Source: Ruminococcus flavefaciens MA2007 (GTDB lineage Bacteria; Bacillota; Clostridia; Oscillospirales; Ruminococcaceae). From it: 57,220 nucleotides of DNA. The notes below the pieces were generated by a model. The model was not told the origin of the DNA. It was given only the letters and a program-made list of their open reading frames with translations, and did not search any database. Location: positions 1 through 57,220 of the forward strand of contig NZ_JHXF01000023.1 in assembly GCF_000621845.1 (NCBI RefSeq). Reading direction: 5' to 3'. Each line of letters opens with the position of its first letter. Position 1 is the stretch's first letter. The translations under genes and the position numbers were made by a program. Below, one piece after another: positions 34,980-42,948 of the stretch.

Positions 34980-35008
34980 ATTGTACTATTTTTTACGCGA
35001 TTCTTCAA
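34980..35008 (-). promoter_or_regulatory. Promoter of the GGDEF gene
   Basis: On the minus strand -35 TTGAAG (35003-35008), a 17-bp spacer and -10 TACAAT (34980-34985). Confidence 0.6.
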
Positions 35009-35121
35009 GGATATTTTGTTAATAATATAATATCCGTATCTTTTTTGTGATTATATACAATGAAAAGCAGTTTTAGTTGTAGATAAATACCACAGCAGCC
35101 TTATTCTCACAAATAAAGAAG

Positions 35122-35155
35122 ATCCTGTATCCAGCAGCAATTCCGAATACAGGAT
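35122..35155 (-). terminator. Terminator of the cobalamin uptake operon
   Basis: ATCCTGTAT (35122-35130) pairs with ATACAGGAT (35147-35155). On the minus strand a T-rich stretch (CTTCTTTATTTG) follows. It lies just past the btuD-like stop. Confidence 0.6.
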
Positions 35156-35168
35156 TTATTGTATTATT

Positions 35169-36269
35169 CTATGATTTTATAAGAAGCCCCATGCTCACTG
35201 CTTTTTCAAGCAGCGTTTTATTGCCCATATTCATAGTGCCGAAGCTCTCCACGCAGCAAATGACCTGACGGCATTTCTGCATTACGGACAGAGCTTTTGT
35301 AAGACTTTCCTCCCCTATCGGCTCAAAGGCTTTTTCTGTTATGAGCACTGATGCAAGGCTTTTTGCAGCATTGTATTCAACATCATTTTCGTGGATAACT
35401 CCTGCCGCAAAGGGAATGCCCTGCCGCTGCAAACGCCTGTATACTGGGAGACCGCTGCCGCCTCCGCCAATGACAAAGATCTGCGGCTCCCCCTCTCTGG
35501 GCTGTGCTTCGGCAGTACCGAACAGATTATCGAATGAGCCGCAGCTTATATCATACAATTCGCTTATATAGCTGCCGCTGAATATCTCCTCGGGAGTGCC
35601 TGTTCTGTCGGCTTTGCCGTGAGCAATGCAGAGTATCTTGTCGGAAAAGCGCTGTGCTAAGTCAAGCTCGTGGAGAGTCTGTACAACGGCTATATTTCGG
35701 CTGCGGACAAGCTCCTTTAGTATGCTCAGAAGCCGCAGCTTGTTGTTGATATCAAGGAATGAAGTGGGCTCGTCAAGAATGAGCACCTGCGGCTCCTGTG
35801 CGATAGCTCTGGCAAGCATTACGGTCTGTCGCTGACCGTCGCTTATGCAGCGTATATCAGTATCGGCAAGGTACGTAACGCCTGTCAGCTCCATAGCCTC
35901 ACGCACTGTTTTTCTGTCTTTATCGGAAAGGATGCCGAGCCTGCCTGTGTAAGGATAACGCCCCGTGGAAACTATATCCTCGCAGGTCATTTTTTCGGCG
36001 GATATCCTGTCAGTGAAGCACACTGACAGTTTCTTTGCAATTTCGTTAAGGCTCATGGCAGTGATGTCGGTATCGTTTATGCGGACAGCTCCGCCAAGAA
36101 GGGGCAGCTGTGAGGCGATACTCCTGAGAACTGTGGATTTGCCTGCTCCGTTTGGTCCGATTATAGTGAGTATCTCTCCTGCACAAACCTCGATATCCAG
36201 CCCGTCAACTATGACTTTCCTGCCATAGCCTACAGACAGGGCTTTTGCAGTAAGTACCTTTTCGCTCAT
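35169..36269 (-). CDS. btuD: BtuD-like ABC ATPase with extra C-terminal domain
   Basis: 366 residues. The ATPase (1-260) has Walker A GPNGAGKST, signature SDGQRQTVMLARAI, Walker B VLILDEPTSFLD and an H-loop in TLHELDLA. This is the FecE/BtuD type used for siderophores and corrinoids. Residues about 262-366 form a further domain starting FVIGGGGSGLPVYRRLQRQG, Rossmann-like with a glycine-rich loop, not part of the usual BtuD of about 250 residues. The start overlaps the permease stop by 4 nt. Being under a cobalamin riboswitch, with a BtuF-like protein, it is assigned to corrinoid uptake. Confidence 0.88.
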   Translation of the reverse strand: MSEKVLTAKALSVGYGRKVIVDGLDIEVCAGEILTIIGPNGAGKSTVLRSIASQLPLLGGAVRINDTDITAMSLNEIAKKLSVCFTDRISAEKMTCEDIVSTGRYPYTGRLGILSDKDRKTVREAMELTGVTYLADTDIRCISDGQRQTVMLARAIAQEPQVLILDEPTSFLDINNKLRLLSILKELVRSRNIAVVQTLHELDLAQRFSDKILCIAHGKADRTGTPEEIFSGSYISELYDISCGSFDNLFGTAEAQPREGEPQIFVIGGGGSGLPVYRRLQRQGIPFAAGVIHENDVEYNAAKSLASVLITEKAFEPIGEESLTKALSVMQKCRQVICCVESFGTMNMGNKTLLEKAVSMGLLIKS

Positions 36270-37288
36270 ACTGCACCTCGTTTCTGACTGCGGCGGCTCA
36301 GCATTGCCGCAATGACAATGGGAGCGCCGAAAACTGCTGTGATAGTGCTGATACTCAGCTCCACGGGAGCGAACAGCATACGTGCTATAAGGTCACACAT
36401 AAGGCAGAAAACAGCTCCGCCGATGAATGAAGCAGGGATAACTATGATAGGCTTTGCGGTGCCGAAAGCTGTCTTTACAAGGTGTGGCACTGCTATGCCC
36501 ACAAAGGATACAGGTCCTGCAAAAGCCGTAACACAGGCGGAAAGTATGCTTGAAAGGAGTATCAGTGCCAGTCTGAAAAGTCTCAGGTCAATGCCCATAT
36601 TCTTAGCGTAGCTCTCGCCGAGCTGATAGGCGCTCATGGGCTTCGACAGCATAAATGCCGCCGCAGAAGCCGTCAGCACGATAACTGCGATGACCTTTAC
36701 ATTGTCCATATTTATGCCCGAAAAACTGCCCTGCGACCAGTTGTGGAGGTTCACTATATTTGCGTCGTCGGCAAAGGTAACGGCAAGCTCTGTGACTGCG
36801 GAGCATATATAGCCTATCATGACGCCTGCGATTATGAGCTGTGCCATGTTCTTTACCCTGCCCGAGAGAAGCAGTATCGCTCCCATAGAAAGAAGCGAGC
36901 CCACGAATGCCGCCCCCACCATTGCGGCTGAGTTCAGCATTATGCCGTTCTGCATTGCGAACATCATGGAAAGTGCCACTGTCAGCTTAGCTCCCGATGA
37001 TATACCCAGCACATAGGGACCTGCAATGGGATTGTTGAAAAAGCTCTGCAATAAAAAGCCCGATACTGAAAGAGCTCCGCCAAGAAGTGCCGCGGCAATT
37101 GCTCTCGGCAGACGTATGTCCGCAACTATGGTATGTGCGGCAGAATTATCCTCTGAAAGAGCTGAAAAAACTTCGGAAACTGTCAGCTCGGTAGTTCCGC
37201 TGATAAGCTCCAGAACAAAGAAAACAGCCGCCATTATCAGAAGTGCTGTGAAGCCTGAAGTCCAGCGCAGGGCTCTTTTTTTAGTCAT
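36266..37288 (-). CDS. btuC: BtuC-like FecCD-family permease
   Basis: 340 residues, about ten spans. FecCD hallmarks: DIRLPRAIAAALLGGALSVSG and NPIAGPYVLGISSGA near the N-terminus, and GPVSFVGIAVPHLVK in the C-terminal half. It forms the membrane channel with the ATPase whose gene overlaps its stop codon. The substrate group (B12 or precursors) is inferred from the riboswitch upstream of the operon; siderophore or heme transport uses the same fold. Confidence 0.9.
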   Translation of the reverse strand: MTKKRALRWTSGFTALLIMAAVFFVLELISGTTELTVSEVFSALSEDNSAAHTIVADIRLPRAIAAALLGGALSVSGFLLQSFFNNPIAGPYVLGISSGAKLTVALSMMFAMQNGIMLNSAAMVGAAFVGSLLSMGAILLLSGRVKNMAQLIIAGVMIGYICSAVTELAVTFADDANIVNLHNWSQGSFSGINMDNVKVIAVIVLTASAAAFMLSKPMSAYQLGESYAKNMGIDLRLFRLALILLSSILSACVTAFAGPVSFVGIAVPHLVKTAFGTAKPIIVIPASFIGGAVFCLMCDLIARMLFAPVELSISTITAVFGAPIVIAAMLSRRSQKRGAV

Positions 37289-37297
37289 TGTATCACC

Positions 37298-38422
37298 TCA
37301 TTCAAGTCTGTGAAGGTAGGTAAGCTCGGTATTTGTGGGAGTGCCTGTGAATACTTTGTTGAGGTCGCATATCATATCAGCCGCACCTGTAGTCTGCTGG
37401 AACATATTCTGTCCAGTACACCACACATTGCCGTTCCTGACAGCCTTGAAATCCGCAAGAATACTGCTCTTTTCGATGAGCTGGTCTGCTGTTTCGAGCT
37501 CCCCGTCAATAGTGCTGTTGTAGATGAGGATATCTGCGTCGTGAGCGATATCGTAAAAGGTCTCGGTCTGGATATTCATGGTGGACAGAGCGTTGTCGTC
37601 GATGTTCAGGTCGTCGGCAGTGAAGATATACCGTCCCCCTGCAAGGTCTATCATCTTTGAAACGTAGTCCCCAGGCTTGCGTATGCTGACATAGCCGCCG
37701 GAGGTGATGTAGAAAAATGCGGCAGTTTTGCGCTCGGCTTCGGGGATATCGGATACGGAAAGCTCCTCGAAAGCCTTTGTTTTCTCAGTAAAAAGCTGCT
37801 CCGCTGAGCTGTAATCCCCTGTGAGAAGTCCGTAGAGCTTTATCCATTCCATTCGCCCAAGAGGGTGAGTCTCATAGCTTGAACGCTCAACAAGTACGGG
37901 TATATCAAAGGATTCAAGCTGCTCCTTGACCTCGGGAGTATGGTATATCATGGTGGACTCGATTGCAAGTCCGCATTTGTCGGCAACAAGGCTCTCGTAA
38001 TCAGGAGAACTGTACTTGCCGATGTATTTTATCTTTCCCGAATCAATGGCGTCCTGGATATGCGGCAGACTCCAGCCGTTTTCGGCAGTGGATGTCATTT
38101 TTACCTCGTCAAGCTTTTCAATGCCATCAAATAAGTCCATAGCCGAAGAAGCCGCAACGTAGATATTCTCCACAGGCTGCTGTATAACGGTCATACCCGA
38201 TGTATCATCGGGAACTGCTGTCCCCTCGGGGACTACAAGGAATTTATCATCGCCGATAGTTACCACTGAGCAGCCGTTTTCGCAGTAGTCAACGCTGAAC
38301 TGCTCAGCGTATTTCAACTCCATGCTGCCTGCAATATCAAGTTCGGCAGGGGCTGCCTTTTTCGAGCAGCCCGTGCAAAACAGCAGGACTGTGACTGTCA
38401 GGACTGATACAAATCGTTTCAT
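37298..38422 (-). CDS. btuF: BtuF-like substrate-binding lipoprotein
   Basis: 374 residues. The lipobox is LLFCTGC (Cys20). The two-lobed cluster A-II binding fold shows as VENIYVAASSAMDLFDGI, then KYIGKYSSPDYESLVADKCGLAI and, late, DILIYNSTIDGELETADQLI, with a long connecting helix. It should hand a corrinoid or related complex to the BtuC-like permease. Its ATG overlaps the stop of the NEAT-like gene (ATGA). It is longer than typical BtuF of about 270 residues, as is usual for the Gram-positive lipoprotein forms. Confidence 0.82.
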   Translation of the reverse strand: MKRFVSVLTVTVLLFCTGCSKKAAPAELDIAGSMELKYAEQFSVDYCENGCSVVTIGDDKFLVVPEGTAVPDDTSGMTVIQQPVENIYVAASSAMDLFDGIEKLDEVKMTSTAENGWSLPHIQDAIDSGKIKYIGKYSSPDYESLVADKCGLAIESTMIYHTPEVKEQLESFDIPVLVERSSYETHPLGRMEWIKLYGLLTGDYSSAEQLFTEKTKAFEELSVSDIPEAERKTAAFFYITSGGYVSIRKPGDYVSKMIDLAGGRYIFTADDLNIDDNALSTMNIQTETFYDIAHDADILIYNSTIDGELETADQLIEKSSILADFKAVRNGNVWCTGQNMFQQTTGAADMICDLNKVFTGTPTNTELTYLHRLE

Positions 38423-39339
38423 TTCTTTATTGTTGATGAATCAAAATACAGCGTATATTCTATCATATGAGGCTCGCTCATTGCGGTTGTCTCAGCCTCT
38501 ATGTGCATTCTGTAGTCGAAGCCGCCTACAGGTATCTCAAAAACGGAATGACCGTCAGCTATCTCGGGAGTGTATTCAAGGTAATTAACTACCATTTTAT
38601 CGTACTTGTCACTGCTCCATACTATTTTAGCTGTTGCTTTGCCGTCCTTTACGGTCAGCTTTGCAGGAGACTCCACGGAAGCCTTGCCTGAACCGCCCTC
38701 AAGCTTTACGTCGATGATGTACTCGCCGTCCTCAAGCTTCAGCGACTCGGCAGTTGCGTATCTTGCCTCCTTAAATGCTGTATCCGGAAGTGAATCCGCA
38801 CGGAATACCAGTGTGCGTCCGTACCATTCCTGCTTCTTGGCGCTGAGTGCAGCGCACTGTATCTCCTTGTCGAGAGCTTCTACTGGAACAGTGAAAACCG
38901 ACTGTCCCTTTTCGTTTGTGGTATATGTTATACGGTCGGACTCAGCGGCGTTCTTTGCCTCGTCCTCAGTGCCCATGAAAAGAGCGTCGTAGGACTTGCT
39001 GTCGATGATTATATCGGCTATCATATCGTGGTCGCTGACGTGAAGTATACATCCTGCTATCTTGAACATAGACGAGCTTGAATCAACCGACACATTATAG
39101 TTGCCCATGTTCAGCTCGTTGATATTTACCTCTGTCATGCCCTCGAATCCGACTTCGTTCTGAGCTGCCGTAACGTGCTCGGTTGTTGCTTCTGTTATGG
39201 TTTCAGCAGTTGTCGCGGCAGTGGTCTGCGGAGCTGTTGTCGCAGATGTACTGCTCTGCTGTGAGCTGTCTTTCTTTGTACCGCATGAAGCGAGTACAAG
39301 CATAGTCAAAACTGAAAGTGCGATTATTCTTTTTTTCAT
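38419..39339 (-). CDS. Lipoprotein with two NEAT-like / iron-transport-associated domains
   Basis: 304 residues from the ATG at 39339 (AGGAG 6 nt upstream). Lipobox LVLASC, then a Ser/Thr-rich spacer (about 20-65). Two related beta-rich domains follow: about 70-190 (MGNYNVSVDSSSSMFKIAG...LVFRADSL) and about 195-300 (DGEYIIDVKLEGGSGKASVE...KATAKIVWSSDKYDKMVV...MIEYTLYFDSS). The second matches the pattern I know from iron-transport-associated / NEAT-like domains, which bind heme or other tetrapyrroles in Firmicutes. It lies between cbiK and the binding-protein gene, so corrinoid or tetrapyrrole capture is likely; the ligand is unproven. Confidence 0.72.
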   Translation of the reverse strand: MKKRIIALSVLTMLVLASCGTKKDSSQQSSTSATTAPQTTAATTAETITEATTEHVTAAQNEVGFEGMTEVNINELNMGNYNVSVDSSSSMFKIAGCILHVSDHDMIADIIIDSKSYDALFMGTEDEAKNAAESDRITYTTNEKGQSVFTVPVEALDKEIQCAALSAKKQEWYGRTLVFRADSLPDTAFKEARYATAESLKLEDGEYIIDVKLEGGSGKASVESPAKLTVKDGKATAKIVWSSDKYDKMVVNYLEYTPEIADGHSVFEIPVGGFDYRMHIEAETTAMSEPHMIEYTLYFDSSTIKK

Positions 39340-39364
39340 GTTTTTCTCCTGTAAATAAAATTTT

Positions 39365-39385
39365 CGGGCGAACAATGTTCGCCCG
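39365..39385 (-). terminator. Hairpin between cbiK and the NEAT-like gene
   Basis: CGGGCGAAC (39365-39373) pairs with GTTCGCCCG (39377-39385), loop 3 nt, then AAAATTTTA on the minus strand. It could end some transcripts or protect the upstream mRNA, lowering expression of the downstream genes relative to cbiK. Confidence 0.5.
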
Positions 39386-39394
39386 TTATGCTGT

Positions 39395-40435
39395 TTACTT
39401 TATGGAATCAACTGCTGCCTGAGCGTGTTCAACATAGAGCTTTCTGATATCCTCGTTTTCGCCGAGTCCTCTCAGCAGACACTCTACCTTGAAGCCCTCA
39501 GCCTCGAAAATGGACTTCCATGAATCCTCGTCATCGCCTGCCATGTCGTTGTTTGCATGGTCGCCTGCAACTACCATGAGAGGTTCAAGAACTACCTTCT
39601 CATATCCGCCTTCCTTTACCTTTTTAAGAACGTCCTCAACAGAAGGTGAAGCCTCAACTGTGCCTACGAAATAGTTTGTGTGACCGTCAGCTGTGAGCAT
39701 ATCCTGCATTTTTGCGTAAACGCTGTTTGACTCAGCCTCTGTACCGTGTCCCATGAAGCAGATAGCTGTTTTTCCGTCGTCGTAATCCTTAGTCCAGTCA
39801 ACGATAGCGTTCTCAACGCGCTTGAAGTCGTCGTCTGTTGTAAGAAGCGGCTTACCGATGACTACCTTGTCGAAAGCGTCGGAATAGCTTGCTATCTCAT
39901 TAACGATGTCGTTGTATTCAAGACCGTCCATAAGGTGTGTAGGCTGAACAACAAGAGTCTTTACGCCGTTCTTCTGTGCTCTGTCAAGAGCCTCCTTGAC
40001 ATCGTCGATAACCTCGTTGTCACGGCGCTTAACGTGGTCGATGATTATGTTTGCTGTGAAGCCGCGGCGTACTGAGTAATCAGGGAATGCCTTTTCAAGA
40101 GCGTCCTCGATAGCGCCTATTGTAAGACGGCGGCTGTCATTGAAGCTTGTACCGAAGCTGAGCACGAGAAGCTCATTCTCGCCTATCTCGTCCTGATTTC
40201 TCGGATTGTCAAGTGAAGCGTCGCCTGTGTCGTAGTTCTCTTCCTCGTCCTCTTCAGCAGCCTCAGTAGTTGTCTCGGCAGCTGTTGTAGCTTCAGTAGT
40301 ATCAGCAGCTGTAGTTGCTTCTGTAGCAGATGTTGCTGACTCCTTGCTCTCAGATGAGCTCTTAGCGCCGCCGCAGCCTGTAAGTGCAGAAGCGACAACA
40401 GTAAGTCCCATTAAGAATGCCAGTGATTTTTTCAT
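39395..40435 (-). CDS. cbiK: CbiK-type cobaltochelatase with lipoprotein signal peptide
   Basis: 346 residues from the ATG at 40435 (AAAGGAAG upstream). The N-terminus is a lipoprotein signal (MKKSLAFLMGLTVVASALTG then Cys21), with a Ser/Thr/Glu-rich spacer to about 75. The rest is an anaerobic CbiK chelatase: LVLSFGTSFNDSR, VQPTHLMDG, CFMGHGTEAESN and PLMVVAGDHANND carry the His residues expected for metal and tetrapyrrole binding. Classical CbiK inserts Co(II) into sirohydrochlorin in the cytoplasm. Here the enzyme should sit outside the membrane, as with the periplasmic form known in Desulfovibrio. It is the first gene behind the cobalamin riboswitch. Confidence 0.9.
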   Translation of the reverse strand: MKKSLAFLMGLTVVASALTGCGGAKSSSESKESATSATEATTAADTTEATTAAETTTEAAEEDEEENYDTGDASLDNPRNQDEIGENELLVLSFGTSFNDSRRLTIGAIEDALEKAFPDYSVRRGFTANIIIDHVKRRDNEVIDDVKEALDRAQKNGVKTLVVQPTHLMDGLEYNDIVNEIASYSDAFDKVVIGKPLLTTDDDFKRVENAIVDWTKDYDDGKTAICFMGHGTEAESNSVYAKMQDMLTADGHTNYFVGTVEASPSVEDVLKKVKEGGYEKVVLEPLMVVAGDHANNDMAGDDEDSWKSIFEAEGFKVECLLRGLGENEDIRKLYVEHAQAAVDSIK

Positions 40436-40474
40436 ATAGATCTTCCTTTCTCTGAAAGGCATGACCGCATAACG

Positions 40475-40500
40475 AAAAAACCTTCTGATTTATCAGAAGG
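40475..40500 (-). terminator. Riboswitch expression-platform terminator
   Basis: On the minus strand CCTTCTGA / TCAGAAGG (40500-40481, loop TAAA) followed by TTTTTT (40480-40475). It lies between the cobalamin aptamer and cbiK, 40 nt before the cbiK ATG. Confidence 0.88.
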
Positions 40501-40528
40501 CATTGCAAACAGACTCATTTAAGAGCCT

Positions 40529-40749
40529 GCAAACAGTACGATCAATACCTCGTGACCTGACCTTTCGGTCTTGTACCAACAAACGGCAGGTTTCCTGACT
40601 TATGCATCAACACGGCATACAGCCTTCCCGATCGCTCAGTGACTATATTCGTATACCGCTCCGCAATTACAGTGACGAGATCGCACAGGATTCTGACCTG
40701 TTTCCCTTTTAACTTTTCGTCTGAAAGCTCAGAGAAAAGCACCGTTTGC
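40529..40749 (-). ncRNA. Cobalamin riboswitch
   Basis: The minus strand carries the conserved elements in order: AAAAGGGAA, AGAATCCTGTGCGATCTCGTCACTG (core segments), GGGAAGGCTG and the B12 box AAGTCAGGAAACCTGCC. The closing stem P1 is GCAAACGGT (40749-40741) with ACTGTTTGC (40537-40529), with one G-U pair. Bound cobalamin should favour the downstream terminator and reduce cbiK and uptake gene expression. A second CTGTTTGC at 40512-40505 could act in an alternative P1 or antiterminator. Confidence 0.95.
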
Positions 40750-40773
40750 TTTATTAAATTTTGAACAATAACA

Positions 40774-40802
40774 ATTATAGCAGAACAGGTCAAAAAATGC
40801 AA
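40774..40802 (-). promoter_or_regulatory. Promoter of the riboswitch transcript
   Basis: On the minus strand -35 TTGCAT (40797-40802), a 17-bp spacer and extended -10 TGCTATAAT (TATAAT 40774-40779). It lies just past the cbiC stop, so the uptake unit can be transcribed apart from the biosynthesis operon. Confidence 0.72.
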
Positions 40803-40840
40803 GTATTCCGCGTATTTTATACGTTTGCGACAATCGGAAC

Positions 40841-41482
40841 TCACTTTTTGAAGCCTTTTTTGTTGTCAAGCATATAAAGCAAAGCGTTGCATATCGCCGC
40901 AGCTACATTGCTGCCGCCTTTTCTGCCTTTTGCAACTATACAGGGCACTCCCAATGCTATGAGCATTTCCTTTGACTGCACCACATTGACAAAGCCTACA
41001 GGAGCGCCGATTATAAGCTCAGGGACAAAGTCGCCTTTTTCTATATGCTCGCAAAGCCGCACAAGTGCCGTAGGAGCGTTGCCTACGGCGTATATCACTG
41101 GCTTGCCAAGCTTCGCAGCCTTGTCAACAGAAGCTGCCGCCCTTGTTGTACCCTCGCGCTTTGCAGTCTCGGCAATGTCCTCATCAGCCATGAAGCACAT
41201 ACAATCGCAGCCGTGACGGGCAAGAGCGGCTTTGTTTATGCCTGCCTTTGCCATATTTGTATCGGTGACTATGACCGCGCCCTTTTCGAGGACTTCCAGT
41301 GCTGTATCAACAGCTCCCTCGGAAAAATACAGATTCTTTGCGTAGTCAAAGTCAGCAGTTGTATGAATTGCGCGTATGACTATGGGCTTGATGTTTTCGG
41401 GAATAGGAGCTTCAAGCTCGCTCTCGATTATCTCAAAGCTGCGTCTTTCGATGTCCGACGGCAGCACATATTCTAAATTCAT
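40841..41482 (-). CDS. cbiC: Precorrin-8X / cobalt-precorrin-8 methylmutase
   Basis: 213 residues, normal length. It moves the methyl group from C11 to C12 to give hydrogenobyrinate or cobyrinate. The catalytic His is in VIRAIHTTADFDYAKNL; VTDTNMAKAGIN and IGAPVGFVNVVQSKE are further family signatures. It overlaps the cbiP stop by 4 nt. It is the last gene of the long biosynthesis operon; the riboswitch promoter follows at once. Confidence 0.95.
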   Translation of the reverse strand: MNLEYVLPSDIERRSFEIIESELEAPIPENIKPIVIRAIHTTADFDYAKNLYFSEGAVDTALEVLEKGAVIVTDTNMAKAGINKAALARHGCDCMCFMADEDIAETAKREGTTRAAASVDKAAKLGKPVIYAVGNAPTALVRLCEHIEKGDFVPELIIGAPVGFVNVVQSKEMLIALGVPCIVAKGRKGGSNVAAAICNALLYMLDNKKGFKK

Positions 41483-42948
41483 ACACCCTCCTCAATGATA
41501 CGATAAATAAGCTCCATATCGAGATTTTTTCTCACATTATAGGCAAGCAGGTCAAGCTGCATATTCCTGTATTTCCGCCTGTCAACAGCTTCTCCGCTGT
41601 AGGTCAGACCTCTGCGCTGATACAGTGCCCTGACAAGCCTGCCCGAGACCTCGGCACTGTCAAATATGCCGTGTACATAGCAGCCTGCGGCGTTTCCGAA
41701 GAAGCTGCCGCCCTGTGTGGTAAGAGCTTTTCCCAAGTCATCAGTAACTCCCATATGGACTTCATAGCCGTAGAATTCAGCTCCCGAAAGGCACGAGAAA
41801 AAGCCCTCGATATGGCAGAATCTGCCTTTTGTCTGAGTCTGACACTTCTCGGCAGTAAACTCTGTAGCACAGTCAAGGAGCCCCAGACCGCTGATACTTC
41901 CGCCGCATTCGCTGCCAACCGTATCGGAAATAGTTCTGCCCATTATCTGATAGCCGCCGCATATGCCGAAAACTGGAACACCTGCCTTGAAGCAGTCCTT
42001 TATTCTGTCGGCAAGCCTGCTTTGTCTGAGCCATTCCATGTCGGCAATGGTACTTTTCGTACCGGGGATAATTATCATATCGGGAGTCCCAAGCTCCGCC
42101 GCTTTTGAGACATATCTGACAGAAACGCCGTCGTACTGCCCGAAAACGTCAAAGTCGGTGAAGTTTGATATCTTCGGCAGATGTATCACCGCAATGTCGA
42201 TAACTCCCTCAGAAGACTTCGAATTGAGCTTATCTGACAGGCTGTCCTCGTCCTCAATATCGCATTTTATGTAAGGTACTACTCCTGCAACTTTTTTACG
42301 GGAGCGCTGTTCCAGTATATCTATACCGTCGTGAAACAGCGATATATCGCCGCGGAACTTATTCACAACAAGTCCCTTTACCTTGTCGCGCTCGCTGTTT
42401 TCAAGAAGCTCCAATGTGCCGATAAGCTGAGCAAAAACGCCTCCGCGGTCAATATCTCCCACAAGAAGCACGGGAGACTTCACAAGCTCCGCCAGCCCCA
42501 TGTTCACGATGTCATCAGCCTTTAGATTGAGCTCTGCGGGACTTCCTGCACCCTCAATGACAATGATATCGTGCTGACTTGCAAGCTCATTGTAAGCCGT
42601 CATAATATCGGGGATAAGCTCCTTTTTGCGGCGGAAATAATCTGCGGCACGCATATTTCCGCGAACCCTTCCGTTGACTATGACCTGCGAGCCCACATCA
42701 GTGGTAGGCTTCAAAAGTATGGGATTCATCAGCGCCGAGGGCTCTATCCCTGCGGCTTCCGCTTGCAGAGCCTGCGCTCTGCCTATCTCCGCTCCGTCGG
42801 GAGTTATAAAGGAATTAAGCGCCATATTCTGGGATTTGAAAGGCGCTACGGAGTAACCGTCCTGCCGAAAAATCCTGCAAAGAGCGGCAGTCAGAAAGCT
42901 CTTTCCAACGTTGGACATGGTGCCCTGAAGCATTATGTTTTTAGCCAT
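41479..42948 (-). CDS. cbiP: Cobyric acid synthase
   Basis: 489 residues. It amidates side chains b, d, e and g of adenosylcobyrinate a,c-diamide using glutamine and ATP. The N-terminal P-loop-like domain begins LQGTMSNVGKS and includes FKSQNMALNSF and GAGSPAELNL. The C-terminal glutamine amidotransferase domain has the nucleophile Cys in VFGICGGYQIMG and a His in GCYVHGIFDS. It overlaps cobD upstream by 8 nt. Confidence 0.96.
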   Translation of the reverse strand: MAKNIMLQGTMSNVGKSFLTAALCRIFRQDGYSVAPFKSQNMALNSFITPDGAEIGRAQALQAEAAGIEPSALMNPILLKPTTDVGSQVIVNGRVRGNMRAADYFRRKKELIPDIMTAYNELASQHDIIVIEGAGSPAELNLKADDIVNMGLAELVKSPVLLVGDIDRGGVFAQLIGTLELLENSERDKVKGLVVNKFRGDISLFHDGIDILEQRSRKKVAGVVPYIKCDIEDEDSLSDKLNSKSSEGVIDIAVIHLPKISNFTDFDVFGQYDGVSVRYVSKAAELGTPDMIIIPGTKSTIADMEWLRQSRLADRIKDCFKAGVPVFGICGGYQIMGRTISDTVGSECGGSISGLGLLDCATEFTAEKCQTQTKGRFCHIEGFFSCLSGAEFYGYEVHMGVTDDLGKALTTQGGSFFGNAAGCYVHGIFDSAEVSGRLVRALYQRRGLTYSGEAVDRRKYRNMQLDLLAYNVRKNLDMELIYRIIEEGV

